In this document: positions 24,953 to 34,467 of the stretch, in pieces
Layout: every line of letters begins with the position of its first letter
Numbering within the stretch: position 1 is the first letter of the stretch
Assembly (NCBI GenBank): GCA_040905445.1
Contig: JBBDRN010000032.1
Coordinates: 1-64,000 of the forward strand
Source of the DNA: SKPT01 sp040905445
Lineage (GTDB): Bacteria > Planctomycetota > Phycisphaerae > Phycisphaerales > Phycisphaeraceae
Length of the DNA stretch: 64,000 nucleotides
Direction of reading: 5' to 3'
Notes under the pieces: model-generated
Database searches by the model: none
What the model was told of the DNA's origin: nothing
Seen by the model: only the letters and a program-made list of their open reading frames with translations
Translations under genes and position numbers: made by a program

Positions 24953-26749
24953 ATGCCGATTCTCACGATGCCTTTGGCCCTGATCGCGCTTGCGTCGGTT
25001 CCGGCGCTGCTGGCGATCTACTGGCTGCGGCGGCAGCACCGTCGGCGTGTGGTTTCGAGCCTGGTGTTGTGGCGTGACCTGACGCAGCCGCGGCAGGGCG
25101 GCATGCAGATTCAGCGCGTGCCGACGCCTTGGCTGTTTCTGCTGGAACTGCTCGTGCTGGCGCTGCTGTGCCTCGCGGCGGCGAACCCGCGCGTGCTGGC
25201 GGGCCCGGAGCCGCGTCCGCTGGCGATCGTCCTGGACGATTCGCTGTCGATGCTGGCGGAGGATGGCGCGGGCGGCGGGGCGGTGCGCGATCGCGCGGCC
25301 GACGCGCTGGGCGAGGCGCTTGAAGCGGAGGCATCGTTCAACGCCCGGCTGATCCTTGCAGGTCCGCGGCCGCAACTGCTGGGCGAGGCGGTGCGCTCGG
25401 CGGGCGAGGCACGCTCGCTGCTTGAGCAGTGGCAGCCGCACGCGCCGGCGGCGGACATCGACCGCGCGGTGGCGCTGGCGCGGGAGATGCTGGGCCGCGA
25501 GGTGCGCATCCTCGTCATCACCGACCGCGCCCCGCCCGAGGGGGGTGTGGACGAACAGACGGCGGTGAAGTGGTGGGCGTTTGGCAGGCCCCGACCCAAC
25601 GTGGCGTTTGTCGGCGGCGTGCGGTCGGGCCGGGGGGGTGGCGGGGATGGGGATCGGGTGATGGTGGAGATCGCGAACTTTGGCGATGAGCCGGCCGCCG
25701 TCGCGCTGCGTCTCGTGGGGGACAGCGCGCCGCGGCGGGTCGAGCTGGAGGCCAGCGGGCGTCGCCGGATGTGGTTCGACTGGCCGGGCGTGGACGAGCC
25801 GTTTTACGCGACGCTTGGGGCGGACGCGCTGGCGATCGACAACGAGTTGGTGCTGGTGCCGCAGCCGCGGCGGGTGGCGCGCGTCGTGCTGGATGTGAGC
25901 GACGCGGCGGCGCGGCGGATGTTCGAGCGGGCGATGGCGGCGATGCCGCACGCGCGCGTGGTGTCGGCGCCGCCGGCGGAGTTGCGGATCACGACGGGCC
26001 CGGCGCCGAGCCGCGACGCGGACGGTGACATGCACACGTGGCTGCTGCGGCTGGTCATCGAGGATGACACGCGCTCGTACCTGGGCCCGTTCGTGATCGA
26101 CCGGGCGCATCCGCTGGCCGAGGGACTGGCGCTGGCGGGGGTGTACTGGGCGGCGGGGACGGAAGTGGACGTGCCGGGGCGTCCGATCATCGCGGCGGGG
26201 AACGTGCCGCTGCTGACGGAGCGCAGCCTGCCGGGGCGCCCGCGGCAGTTGCTGTTGCGGTTTCGGCCGGAGCATTCGAACCTTCAGCACACCGCGAGCT
26301 TCCCGGTGCTGCTGTGGAACCTGATCGACTGGCGCACGGACGAGATGCCTGGGCCGCAGCAGACGAACCTACGGATGGGCATGACAGCGAGCCTGACGCT
26401 GCCGGCGGGGGCTTCCGATGAGATCGAGCTGGAGGCGCCGGACGGGAGCACGCGCCGGCTCGCCGCCGAGAGCGACGCGATCCACCTCCAGCCCGATCGC
26501 CCGGGCATCCACCGCGTGCGCGTGGGCGATGAGCGGTACGCGCTGGCGTTCAACCCGTTTGCACCGGGGCAGTCGGATCTGCGCGGCGGGATGACGGGCC
26601 GGTGGGGCGACTGGTACGACATCGACGAGCCGGCCCACGCGCAGAGGCGGGGCTACCGGGAGTTGCTGGCGCTGCTGGTGCTGCTGGCGGTGGGGCTGTT
26701 TACGCTTCACGGGTGGCTGGTGGCGCGCGGGTCGGGAGGTGGCGCATGA
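24953..26749 (+). CDS. BatA-like membrane protein with VWA-type domain
   Basis: 598 residues. The N-terminus MPILTMPLALIALASVPALLAIYWLRRQHRRRVVSSLVLW is the BatA (aerotolerance regulator N-terminal) module: one helix, then a basic turn and SSLVLW. A second helix lies at about 59-79 (WLFLLELLVLALLCLAAANPRVL). A VWA-like domain follows with LAIVLDDSLSML (about 90), where DDSLS keeps the MIDAS D-x-S-x-S. Further on are beta-rich outer segments and an amidotransferase-like part (about 330-440). A last helix at about 568-590 anchors the C-terminus. Overlaps the next gene by ATGA. Probably sits in the cytoplasmic membrane and is handled by MoxR. A short G-rich repeat near 25625-25665 codes a Gly/Asp loop. 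Confidence 0.85.
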   Translation: MPILTMPLALIALASVPALLAIYWLRRQHRRRVVSSLVLWRDLTQPRQGGMQIQRVPTPWLFLLELLVLALLCLAAANPRVLAGPEPRPLAIVLDDSLSMLAEDGAGGGAVRDRAADALGEALEAEASFNARLILAGPRPQLLGEAVRSAGEARSLLEQWQPHAPAADIDRAVALAREMLGREVRILVITDRAPPEGGVDEQTAVKWWAFGRPRPNVAFVGGVRSGRGGGGDGDRVMVEIANFGDEPAAVALRLVGDSAPRRVELEASGRRRMWFDWPGVDEPFYATLGADALAIDNELVLVPQPRRVARVVLDVSDAAARRMFERAMAAMPHARVVSAPPAELRITTGPAPSRDADGDMHTWLLRLVIEDDTRSYLGPFVIDRAHPLAEGLALAGVYWAAGTEVDVPGRPIIAAGNVPLLTERSLPGRPRQLLLRFRPEHSNLQHTASFPVLLWNLIDWRTDEMPGPQQTNLRMGMTASLTLPAGASDEIELEAPDGSTRRLAAESDAIHLQPDRPGIHRVRVGDERYALAFNPFAPGQSDLRGGMTGRWGDWYDIDEPAHAQRRGYRELLALLVLLAVGLFTLHGWLVARGSGGGA

Positions 26750-29607
26750 CGCTGCTGCAACCGATCTGGCTGCTGCTCTTCATGCCGCTGCTGGTGAGTT
26801 GGTGGCTCTGGCCGCTGCCGACGCGGCCGCTGCGTGTGCTGCGGCTGGTCACGCTAGTGGTGGTGACGCTGGCGATGGCGGGTCCGGCGCTGCGTCTGGG
26901 GGAGCAGGCGGGGACGATCGTGGTGGTGGCGGACCGCAGCCGGTCGATGCCGGCGGACGCGGACGCGCGTCAGCGGGAGGCGATCGACCTGCTGACGCAG
27001 GCCATGTCGCCGCGCGACCGCCTGGCGGTGGTGTCGTTCGGCGATCAGGCGAGCGTGGAGCGGCCGGCGGACAGCGCGCGGTTCGCCGGGTTCAGCCGGG
27101 CGGCGGATGGGGACGCGTCGAACCTGGCGGACGCGATCGACCGGGCGATGTCGCTGGTGCCGGGGCAGCAGCCGGCGCGGATCCTGCTGTTGAGCGACGG
27201 GATCTGGACGGGGCGGGACCCGATCGGGCCGGCGACGCGTGCGGCGGCGCGGGAGGTGGCGATCGACCACCGCCACGTCGGTCGGTCGCTGGCGGGGGAC
27301 CTGGCGATCCAGCGGCTGGAGACGCCGGCGCGCGTCGACGAGGCGGAGTCGTTCATGTTCCACGCGTGGGTGCGGTCGCCGGTGCCGCGGCGGATCGCGT
27401 ATGAGCTTCGTCGCAGCGGCCAGGTCATCGCGGGCGGGGAGCGCGACGTGGGGGCCGGGGTCACGCGGCTGACGTTTCGCGACCGGGGCGGCGGCGCGGG
27501 GACGCATCGGTACACGCTGCACCTGCCCGCGGCCGAGGACGACCCGCTGCCGGAGAACAACACGGCGCACAGCCTCGTGGAGGTGCGGGGGCGGCAGCCG
27601 CTGCTGGTGCTGTCGACGACGCCGGGCTCGGCGCTGGCGGGGCTGCTGCGCGCGGCGGGGCTGGACGTCGAGCTTCGCAGCCCCGAGGCGATGGACTGGT
27701 CGCTCGAGACGTTGTCGAGCTACCGGGCGCTGATGCTCGAGAACGTGCCGGCGCGCGACATTCCGCACCGGGGGCTGGCGCAGCTTGCCGGATGGGTCGA
27801 GACGGTCGGCGGCGGGCTGACGATGACCGGCGGACGGCGGTCGTTCGGCCCGGGCGGGTACTTCGATTCGCCGATCGACCCGATCCTGCCGGTGTCGATG
27901 GAGCTGCGCCAAGAGCATCGGAAGCTGGCGGTGGCGGTGCTGGTGACGATGGACCGATCGGGGAGCATGACGGCGCCGGTGGCCGGGGGGCAGACCAAGA
28001 TGGACCTGGCGAACCTGGCGTCGGCGCGCGTGTTGGACATGCTCAGCCCGTTTGACGAGTACGGGGTGATGGCGGTGGACACACGGGCGCACGCGGTGGC
28101 GCCGCTCGCCCCGGTGCCTGCCGAGCCAGCGTCGCTGCGCGATCGCGTGCTGCGGATCGAATCGACGGGCGGGGGGATCTATATCGGCGAAGCGCTGCGG
28201 GAGTCACTGGCGATGCTGCGCGCCTCGGAGCTGGCGACGCGGCACCTGATTCTCTTTGCCGACGCGGCGGATTCGGTCCAGGCGGGCAATTACCGCCGGC
28301 TGCTGGATGCATACGAGCGAGAGGGGATCACGGTCAGCGTGGTCGGCATGGGCACGGAGCGCGACAAGGATGCGCCGCTGCTGCGCGACATCGCCGAGCG
28401 GGGGCGGGGCCGAAGCTTTTTTACGGAGGACGCCCGGCGTCTGCCGGAGCTGTTCGCGGAAGACATGATCACGGTGGCGCGCAGCACGTTCATCACGGAC
28501 CCGACGGCGGTGCAGGCGACGCCGGCGCTGGCGGCGTTGACGGGGCAGCGTTACGGGTCGCCGCCCCCACTGGGGGGTTACAACCTGACGTACCTGCGCG
28601 AGGGGGCGAGCATGGCGATGGTGACGGAGGACGAGTATGACGCGCCGGTGGTGGCGACGTGGCACGCGGGGCTGGGGCGCGTGGCGGCGTACACGGGCGA
28701 GGCGGACGGGCAGCACACGGGGCCGATCGGCGGGTGGACGCACCTTGGCAGCCTGCTGACGAGCCTGGCGCGGTGGACGGCGGGGCAGAGCGACACGCTT
28801 GGCGAGGACATCGCGGTGACGGCGGAGCTCGATCGCGGGCTTTACCGCGTCGAGGTGCACCTGGACCCGGAGCGTGCAAGCGAGGTGATTACCGATGCGC
28901 CGGTGCTGCACAGCCTGCACGACGCGACGAACGGGGAGCCGGAGCGTCGCGAGACGCCGCTGACGTGGGTGGCCGCCGACCGTTTGCGGGCGGAGATCGC
29001 GCTGGATGCGGACGCGACGGTGCTGGGGGCATTGCGTGTGCCCGGGCGCGGGCAGCATCGGCTGGCGCCGGTGCGTCTGCCCTACTCGCCGGAATTCGCG
29101 CCGCCGGAGCGCGACGGTGCGTATGAGCTGCGTCGGCTGGCGCGGGTGACGGGCGGGGCGCAGCAGATGGACCTGGCGGGGATCTGGGCGGACCTGCCGC
29201 GGGCGGTGCAGTACCGTCCGATGGCGGTGTGGCTGCTGATCGCGGCGATCTGCCTGGTGCTGTGCGAGGTGCTGGAACGGCGGACGGCGATGGCGGCGCG
29301 GATGCGCTGGCCGCGGTGGCGTCGCGCCCCCGCCACTCCCGCCATCCCCACCACCCCCGCCATCCCCGCGACTCCCGCCACCGGGCGTGCGACGGTCCCG
29401 GCGGGTGGCGGGGGGGTGCCGCAGGGGCGGCGGCGCTCGCGGGCGGGAGTGGCGGGGGCGGGGGCGGCGGGGGCGGCGAGTGGTGGGCAGCCGAATGTGC
29501 AGGGTGATGGTCCCGCGCCGGCTGCGCCGCCCAGCCTCGCCGATGCGCTCAGTCAGGCGCGGGCGCGGGCGGGATCGCGGCATCGGCGGGGGAATCGCGG
29601 GGGATGA
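26746..29607 (+). CDS. large VWA membrane protein, two MIDAS domains and a GATase-like middle
   Basis: 953 residues. The start at 26746 has GGAGG upstream and overlaps the previous stop (ATGA). Two N-terminal helices (1-20, 31-48) are followed by VWA domain 1 with DRSRS at 63-67, a beta domain, a glutamine amidotransferase-like segment (about 280-370; LLVLSTTPGSALAGLLRAAG, then LTMTGGRRSFGPGGY), and VWA domain 2 with VTMDRSGSMTAP (about 400). A last membrane helix lies near 830-845 (MAVWLLIAAICLVLCEVLE). The cytoplasmic tail is low-complexity (repeats of TPAIP and AGAAGAA) coded by a G-rich minisatellite with an 18-bp internal inverted repeat. Last gene of the MoxR operon. Probably binds a protein ligand through metal at MIDAS. 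Confidence 0.88.
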   Translation: MTLLQPIWLLLFMPLLVSWWLWPLPTRPLRVLRLVTLVVVTLAMAGPALRLGEQAGTIVVVADRSRSMPADADARQREAIDLLTQAMSPRDRLAVVSFGDQASVERPADSARFAGFSRAADGDASNLADAIDRAMSLVPGQQPARILLLSDGIWTGRDPIGPATRAAAREVAIDHRHVGRSLAGDLAIQRLETPARVDEAESFMFHAWVRSPVPRRIAYELRRSGQVIAGGERDVGAGVTRLTFRDRGGGAGTHRYTLHLPAAEDDPLPENNTAHSLVEVRGRQPLLVLSTTPGSALAGLLRAAGLDVELRSPEAMDWSLETLSSYRALMLENVPARDIPHRGLAQLAGWVETVGGGLTMTGGRRSFGPGGYFDSPIDPILPVSMELRQEHRKLAVAVLVTMDRSGSMTAPVAGGQTKMDLANLASARVLDMLSPFDEYGVMAVDTRAHAVAPLAPVPAEPASLRDRVLRIESTGGGIYIGEALRESLAMLRASELATRHLILFADAADSVQAGNYRRLLDAYEREGITVSVVGMGTERDKDAPLLRDIAERGRGRSFFTEDARRLPELFAEDMITVARSTFITDPTAVQATPALAALTGQRYGSPPPLGGYNLTYLREGASMAMVTEDEYDAPVVATWHAGLGRVAAYTGEADGQHTGPIGGWTHLGSLLTSLARWTAGQSDTLGEDIAVTAELDRGLYRVEVHLDPERASEVITDAPVLHSLHDATNGEPERRETPLTWVAADRLRAEIALDADATVLGALRVPGRGQHRLAPVRLPYSPEFAPPERDGAYELRRLARVTGGAQQMDLAGIWADLPRAVQYRPMAVWLLIAAICLVLCEVLERRTAMAARMRWPRWRRAPATPAIPTTPAIPATPATGRATVPAGGGGVPQGRRRSRAGVAGAGAAGAASGGQPNVQGDGPAPAAPPSLADALSQARARAGSRHRRGNRGG
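29326..29459. repeat. G-rich minisatellite with 18-bp inverted repeat inside the VWA gene
   Basis: GCCCCCGCCACTCCCGCC at 29326-29343 is exactly complementary to 29442-29459. The C-rich arm is a run of roughly 9-bp units (CCCGCCATC-type), and the G-rich arm continues to about 29480. Related tracts lie near 961-1002, 4693-4745, 7500-7550, 9612-9670, 11650-11690, 12677-12729, 13196-13276 and 25625-25665. Confidence 0.7.
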
Positions 29608-29619
29608 GGTTGTGCGGCG

Positions 29620-32250
29620 TCAGCCGTGTGGGCGTGGGGTTCGTTCGGCAATGCCGTTTGGTTTGCCCTTGAGGGTGACCGATCCGCATCGCATCGATGT
29701 CCCGTCGACGACGGCGACGTAGCGCAGGCGGTCAGCGTCGTCGTAGCGCGCGGCGGCGAGGGTGGCGCTGGCGGTGAGGTCGTCGGCGTTGAGCGTGCCG
29801 CGGCCGGTGTGTCGCCAGAGGAACCGATCGCGTCCGCCGTGCTCGTGGCGCACGTCGATGACCATGCCTTGCGACTTGCCCTGTCGCACGGCGCGGGTGG
29901 TGACGCGGGCGTGGCTCTCGCTGCCGGTGGCGAAGGGGATCGCCACGGTTACGCCGTGCAGCGGCAGGCGCTTGCGGCGGGCGACGACGGCGCATGGTGC
30001 GGGCTTGATATCGCCCTGGAGCGCGATGAAGCCCTGGACGGGGTTTTCCTTGCCGGTGACGATGCGCTTGGCGGCGCGGTGCCAGTCGGCGCGGCAGATC
30101 AGCTCGAGGTTGGGGAGGCTGAGGCGCTGGGTGCGGATGATGGCGGCGTCGTCGTCGACGCGGACGTGCATGGGGGTGAAGTGCCAGTGGGCGGCGGCCT
30201 CGTGGATACCGGAGCCGGCGACGGTGTCGAGGATGAGCCAGTAGTCGGGACGGACGAAGACGAGGGTGCGGGTGTGGCTGGTGCCGGTGAGGGGGGTCAC
30301 GCCGCCGGCCGCGCCGCTGGCGGTGCTTGCGACATGGCGTGCCAGGTCGCCGTAGGCTTCGTCGTAGGTGGCCTGTGCGAGGTCGAGCCCGCTGCCGCTG
30401 GCCCAGAGGGCGTGGCCGCGGTTGGAGCTCTGGTAGGTTTTGACGTCGCCGGTGCGTCGGCGCCACTGGCTCTTGCCGTCGACGTCGATGGTGTTGTGGG
30501 CGGTGCTGGTGCGGAAGTGGCTGACGACGGGGTCGGCCTGGTAGGAGCTGATGCCGGGATCGACGAGGAAGGGCGTGTGGTAGGCGTAGAGGTCGACGTG
30601 GAGCTTGTCCTCGTGCTGGTGGCTGGCGCCGAACTGGCCGAGGTCGATGAACGCCCAGCGGTCGTCGTCGCGCCAGCCGCTGCGCATGACGGCGTGGCCG
30701 GCGTCGGGGTAGTGAACGCTGCCGACGTGGTCGGGGCGTTTGCCGGCCGCGCCGCCGCTGCCCGCCCAGATCCAGTCGTCGCGGCGGAGCGATCGGCCGG
30801 TGTCCAGGAGGCGGGTGTTGCCGCGGGGCAGGGCGCCGCCGGCGTCGTTGGGCACGGGGTAGCTGCCGTCGGGTCGCGTGATGCCGACGAGGTAGTCGTA
30901 CATTGCGGCGAGGCGGGTGGTGTACTTCGTTGAGAATTCGTGGCCGCGGAAGGCGGCGCGCTGGCGGGCGTTGGAGAAGAGCTCGGCACACATGGTGTGG
31001 TAGTTGGGCGAGAGCTCGAACTGCGCGCCGTCGGGGAAGACCTGCCGCTGCATCTCGCGTTCGAGGCGCGTCATGCCCTGCTTCATCCAGTGGCTGGCGC
31101 GTCGGAAGAACGGCACGGTGGCGCCGGCCGTGACGAGCGCGGTCGACTCGCTGACGTACCAGTTGTTGTGTCCCCAGTGGCCGAGCAGATGCTCGGCGTG
31201 GGCGTGGATCATCTTGAGCATGTCGACGACGGTGCGGTCGCGGAGGGCGTCGCTGCGGCGGGCGACATCCAGGACGTGGGGCCAGGGGCGGTTGATGCGC
31301 AGCGACGTGGAGAGCGTCTCCCACGCCGGGTCGAGCCCGCCGTTGTGCCCGATCGGCTCGGGGTTCTGCTCGATCCAGGTGCGCATCAGGGAGTCGAGCT
31401 TGCTTGCGTGTTTGGCGGCGTTCGTGGCGCGGAAGGCGTCGGCGAGCGGGACCATCCAACTGTGGCGATTGAACGCGTGGTTCCACTCGAGGTAGCCGAC
31501 AGGGTTGCAGTGCCAGTCGATGCGGGCGGGCAGTTGCTGGCCGAGGATGTGGTTGCGGTGGATCTCGTCGACCTTGGAAGTGGGCAGCGACGCCTTGCCG
31601 GTCACCGCGCTGAGCGGGGGCTGCGGCAGCTTGCGCATGGCCTTGGCGAGGGCGGCGATCGCGTCGGCGGTGCGGGCGCGGGCGGCGTGGCGCGCGACGC
31701 TGCGGAGCGCGGGTTGATCGAGATCGAGCGCGTCGAGCAGCTCGTCGTCGCTCATCCGCGGGCCGGCGGGCGACGCGATGCGCTGCAGCTCGATGGCGCC
31801 GACGGTCACCTGGCCCTGGTCGACGCGGCCATGCAGGTCGAGCTCGATGGTCTGGATCTGCTTCCAGCCGTCGGGGAAGCCGGTGGCGACGAGGTTGACG
31901 GCGGGCATGAACACGCGCTGCCAGCCGCGCCACGCCGAGGGCTGGTTGAAGTGCACGACGTTGGAGTAGATGTCGTTGACCGCCATGCCCGGCTGGCGGG
32001 TCGCGCAGCGCAGGCGCGTGACGAGGGTGCCGTCGAACGGGCGCGCGAGCTTGAGGTGCACGACGAGCACGTTGTAGCGCGACAGGTCCTGCTCGGGCGG
32101 GTCGAGGTGGATCTTGGCGTTGGTGTGCACGACGAGGCGCGGCCGGCCGGCGTCCTTGGCGCGGTGGTGGTCGCCCTCCACGCGCGCGGCGTCGGCGACC
32201 TGCTCGCCGGTAAACAGGACGCGCTCGTCGATCAACCGGTCAGGCGTCAA
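29620..32250 (-). CDS. heparinase II/III-family polysaccharide lyase-like protein
   Basis: 876 residues. The start is placed at TTG 32250 because AAGGAG lies six bases upstream; a GTG 17 codons earlier has none. Family members cleave uronic-acid polysaccharides (alginate, heparin, ulvan-like) by beta-elimination. Order seen: a beta-sandwich N-domain (about 15-150), an alpha-helical toroid (about 200-490) with WHCNPVGYLEWNHAFNRH, GHWGHNNWYVSESTALV and FELSPNYHTMCAELF (catalytic Asn, His, Tyr candidates), then a C-terminal beta-sandwich starting at SVHYPDAGHAVMRSGW and GASHQHEDKLHVDLYAY, the heparinase II/III signature. No signal peptide is visible from either start, unusual for a lyase. Convergent with the VWA gene (12 bases apart). 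Confidence 0.85.
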   Translation of the reverse strand: MTPDRLIDERVLFTGEQVADAARVEGDHHRAKDAGRPRLVVHTNAKIHLDPPEQDLSRYNVLVVHLKLARPFDGTLVTRLRCATRQPGMAVNDIYSNVVHFNQPSAWRGWQRVFMPAVNLVATGFPDGWKQIQTIELDLHGRVDQGQVTVGAIELQRIASPAGPRMSDDELLDALDLDQPALRSVARHAARARTADAIAALAKAMRKLPQPPLSAVTGKASLPTSKVDEIHRNHILGQQLPARIDWHCNPVGYLEWNHAFNRHSWMVPLADAFRATNAAKHASKLDSLMRTWIEQNPEPIGHNGGLDPAWETLSTSLRINRPWPHVLDVARRSDALRDRTVVDMLKMIHAHAEHLLGHWGHNNWYVSESTALVTAGATVPFFRRASHWMKQGMTRLEREMQRQVFPDGAQFELSPNYHTMCAELFSNARQRAAFRGHEFSTKYTTRLAAMYDYLVGITRPDGSYPVPNDAGGALPRGNTRLLDTGRSLRRDDWIWAGSGGAAGKRPDHVGSVHYPDAGHAVMRSGWRDDDRWAFIDLGQFGASHQHEDKLHVDLYAYHTPFLVDPGISSYQADPVVSHFRTSTAHNTIDVDGKSQWRRRTGDVKTYQSSNRGHALWASGSGLDLAQATYDEAYGDLARHVASTASGAAGGVTPLTGTSHTRTLVFVRPDYWLILDTVAGSGIHEAAAHWHFTPMHVRVDDDAAIIRTQRLSLPNLELICRADWHRAAKRIVTGKENPVQGFIALQGDIKPAPCAVVARRKRLPLHGVTVAIPFATGSESHARVTTRAVRQGKSQGMVIDVRHEHGGRDRFLWRHTGRGTLNADDLTASATLAAARYDDADRLRYVAVVDGTSMRCGSVTLKGKPNGIAERTPRPHG

Positions 32251-32491
32251 TGCAGGCTCCTTGAACCCCCGGCGGAGTGAAAGTCGGTGCGGGTGCGACA
32301 CGAGTCAGCCTCGCCCACGGCGTGGCCGAAGCGTCGATCGCCACGAAAAATCATGGTACGTGAACATCCCGGCGACGCAAACACCGAGACGGCGCTGGCC
32401 CGGCTGATAGAATCACCGAAGTGACACAAGCCAGGCCGGCGATGAATGCCGCGTCGGCGAGGTGAACGCATCCGGCACTCGGGAACTGCAT

Positions 32492-33268
32492 GTGATCAAG
32501 CAATCGTTCTGCTACCCGTTGTTTCGCGCGCCTGGCCAGGGCGTTGACGAGCTTTGCCGGCTGGCGGCGTCCATCGGCTATGCCGGGGTGGAGCTGTGGT
32601 TCCGCGACGAGGCGTTCGACGCGCTGCTCGACGCGGCGGCGGCGCACGGGCTGACGGTCGCGAGCATGTGCGGGCATCGGTCGCTCGAGCTGGGCATGGC
32701 GACGCGCGGCGAACATGACCGTATCGAGGCGGAGCTGCGCGCGTCGATCGAGGTGGCCGCCCGTCACGGCATCCCCAACCTGATCTGCTTCAGCGGCCAC
32801 GGCGAGCCGGAGCAGGCCGAGGCGGACGCGATCGAGGCGTGCGCGGCGTGTCTGCGCCGCGTGGCCCCGGCGGCGGAGGCGGCGGGCGTGAACGTGAACA
32901 TGGAGCTGCTGAACTCGAAGGTCGACCACGCCGGCTACCGGTGCGACCACACCCGATTCGGCGTGGCGGTGTGCGAGCGCGTCGCCAGCGCGCGGGTGCG
33001 GCTGCTCTACGACATCTATCACATGCAGATCATGGAGGGCGACGTGATCCGCACGATGACGGAGCAGATGCGATGGATCGGGCACGTGCACACGGCCGGC
33101 AACCCGGGGCGCCACGACCTGGACGCGGAGCAGGAGCTGAACTACCGGGCGATCTGCCGGGCGATCGGGAAGGCGGGCTATGATGGGTTCGTGGCGCACG
33201 AGTTTTCGCCCAAGGCGGACCACGGCGAAGCGCTGCGAGAGGCGTTTGACGTTTGCCGGGGCGCCTGA
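32492..33268 (+). CDS. hyi: hydroxypyruvate isomerase-like TIM-barrel protein
   Basis: 258 residues from GTG 32492 (MIKQSFCYPLF); an alternative GTG at 32462 adds ten residues. Hyi converts hydroxypyruvate and tartronate semialdehyde; relatives act on other ketoses. The AP-endonuclease 2/xylose isomerase-like barrel is evident: IGYAGVELWF, NVNMELLNSKVDH (metal-binding Glu), VRLLYDIYHMQIMEGD (Asp, His), GHVHTAGNPGRHDL, and GYDGFVAHEFSPK (second Glu). All four metal or catalytic positions are present. Divergent from the heparinase-like gene and overlapping dinB by one base (TGATG). A role in degrading uronate-derived intermediates beside the lyase is a possible link but not shown. Confidence 0.82.
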   Translation: MIKQSFCYPLFRAPGQGVDELCRLAASIGYAGVELWFRDEAFDALLDAAAAHGLTVASMCGHRSLELGMATRGEHDRIEAELRASIEVAARHGIPNLICFSGHGEPEQAEADAIEACAACLRRVAPAAEAAGVNVNMELLNSKVDHAGYRCDHTRFGVAVCERVASARVRLLYDIYHMQIMEGDVIRTMTEQMRWIGHVHTAGNPGRHDLDAEQELNYRAICRAIGKAGYDGFVAHEFSPKADHGEALREAFDVCRGA

Positions 33269-34443
33269 TGCGGATCGAGAACGCCATGCCGATCGACCGC
33301 GCCATTCTTCACGTCGACATGGACGCGTTTTTCGCGTCGATCGCGATGCTCGACGACCCGTCGCTGCGTGGCAAGGCGGTGCTGACGGGGGACACCAGCC
33401 CGCGGTCGGTCGTCACGACCGCCAGCTACGAGGCCCGGCGGTTCGGCTGTCACTCGGCGATGCCGATGAGCGTGGCGCGGCGGCTGTGCCCGCACGCGAT
33501 CGTCGTGCAGGTGGACGGCCAGCGCATCCGCGAGATGTCGCACCGGCTGCTGGGCATTCTGGATGAGTCGGCGCCGCTGGTGCAGCCGATCAGCGTGGAC
33601 GAGGCGTTCCTCGACGTGACCGGGATGGGCCGCCTTGCCGGGGATCCGGCGACGATCGCCGCGGCGATCCGGCAGCGGATTCGCGACGAGCTGGGGCTGA
33701 CGGCGTCGGTGGGCGTGTCGTTCAACAAGTTTTTGGCCAAGCTCGCGTCGGGCATGAACAAGCCGGACGGCCTGACGGTCATCGGGCGCGCGGACCTCGA
33801 CGGCGTGCTGCTGCCGCTGCCGGTCGAGCGGCTGTGGGGCGTCGGCGCCAGCACGCTGGAACGGATGCACCGGCTGGGATTTCGGACCGTGGCGGACCTG
33901 CGGGCGGCGGGGCTGGCCCGGCTGAACCGCACGTTCGGCCGCGCGGGCGAGCATTACCACCGGCTCGCGCACGGGCTTGATGACCGGCCAGTCGTGCCCG
34001 ACAGCCAGGCGAAGTCGCTGGGCCAGGAGCAGACGTTTCCCGAAGACGTGGGCGACCCGACGGCGGTGCGCGGCGTGTTGCTGGGCCAGGTCGAGCACGT
34101 CGCCCGCCGACTGCGCCACCACCGGCGGCTGGCGCGCGGCGTGAGCGTCAAGATCCGGTTCGGGCAGTTCGAGACGATCACGCGCTCGGCGACGCTGGCC
34201 GCGCCAACCGACCTGACGCAGGAACTGTGGCAGCGGGTGGCGGATCTGTACGACCGGTGGGTGCAGCAGGCGTTCGTCCCGGTGCGGCTGATCGGCGTGG
34301 CGGCGGAGCGGCTGACGGACGCGGGGCAGCAGCTTGCGCTTTTCAGCGACCCGGATCGCGAGAAGCGTCAGCGGCTTGACGTGGCGATGGACCGCATCGC
34401 GCAGCGCTTTGGCGAGGGCACGATTCGCCGAGGCGGCTTGTGA
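33268..34443 (+). CDS. dinB: DNA polymerase IV (Y family)
   Basis: 391 residues. Translesion polymerase that copies damaged DNA without proofreading. Catalytic motifs: HVDMDAFFASI (Asp17, Asp19), the YEARRFGCHSAMPMSVARRLCP fingers segment, and SVDEAFLDVTGMG with the Asp-Glu pair. The thumb has helix-hairpin-helix VERLWGVGASTLERMHRLGF; the little finger begins after LGQEQTFPEDV. QQLALFSD near the C-terminus fits a sliding-clamp binding motif (QLxLF). Length is slightly above the E. coli 351. The start at 33268 overlaps the stop of hyi by one base; an internal ATG at 33286 is an alternative. No LexA-like operator was found in the coding overlap, so damage control of expression cannot be judged. 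Confidence 0.95.
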   Translation: MRIENAMPIDRAILHVDMDAFFASIAMLDDPSLRGKAVLTGDTSPRSVVTTASYEARRFGCHSAMPMSVARRLCPHAIVVQVDGQRIREMSHRLLGILDESAPLVQPISVDEAFLDVTGMGRLAGDPATIAAAIRQRIRDELGLTASVGVSFNKFLAKLASGMNKPDGLTVIGRADLDGVLLPLPVERLWGVGASTLERMHRLGFRTVADLRAAGLARLNRTFGRAGEHYHRLAHGLDDRPVVPDSQAKSLGQEQTFPEDVGDPTAVRGVLLGQVEHVARRLRHHRRLARGVSVKIRFGQFETITRSATLAAPTDLTQELWQRVADLYDRWVQQAFVPVRLIGVAAERLTDAGQQLALFSDPDREKRQRLDVAMDRIAQRFGEGTIRRGGL

Positions 34444-34467
34444 CACCCGCGGTGGAGGTGCGCGGCT

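Noticed and set aside
29732..31933. Long Arg/Pro-rich frame within the heparinase-like gene
   Set aside because: Same strand, other frame, no recognisable motif; the lyase frame has the family signature.
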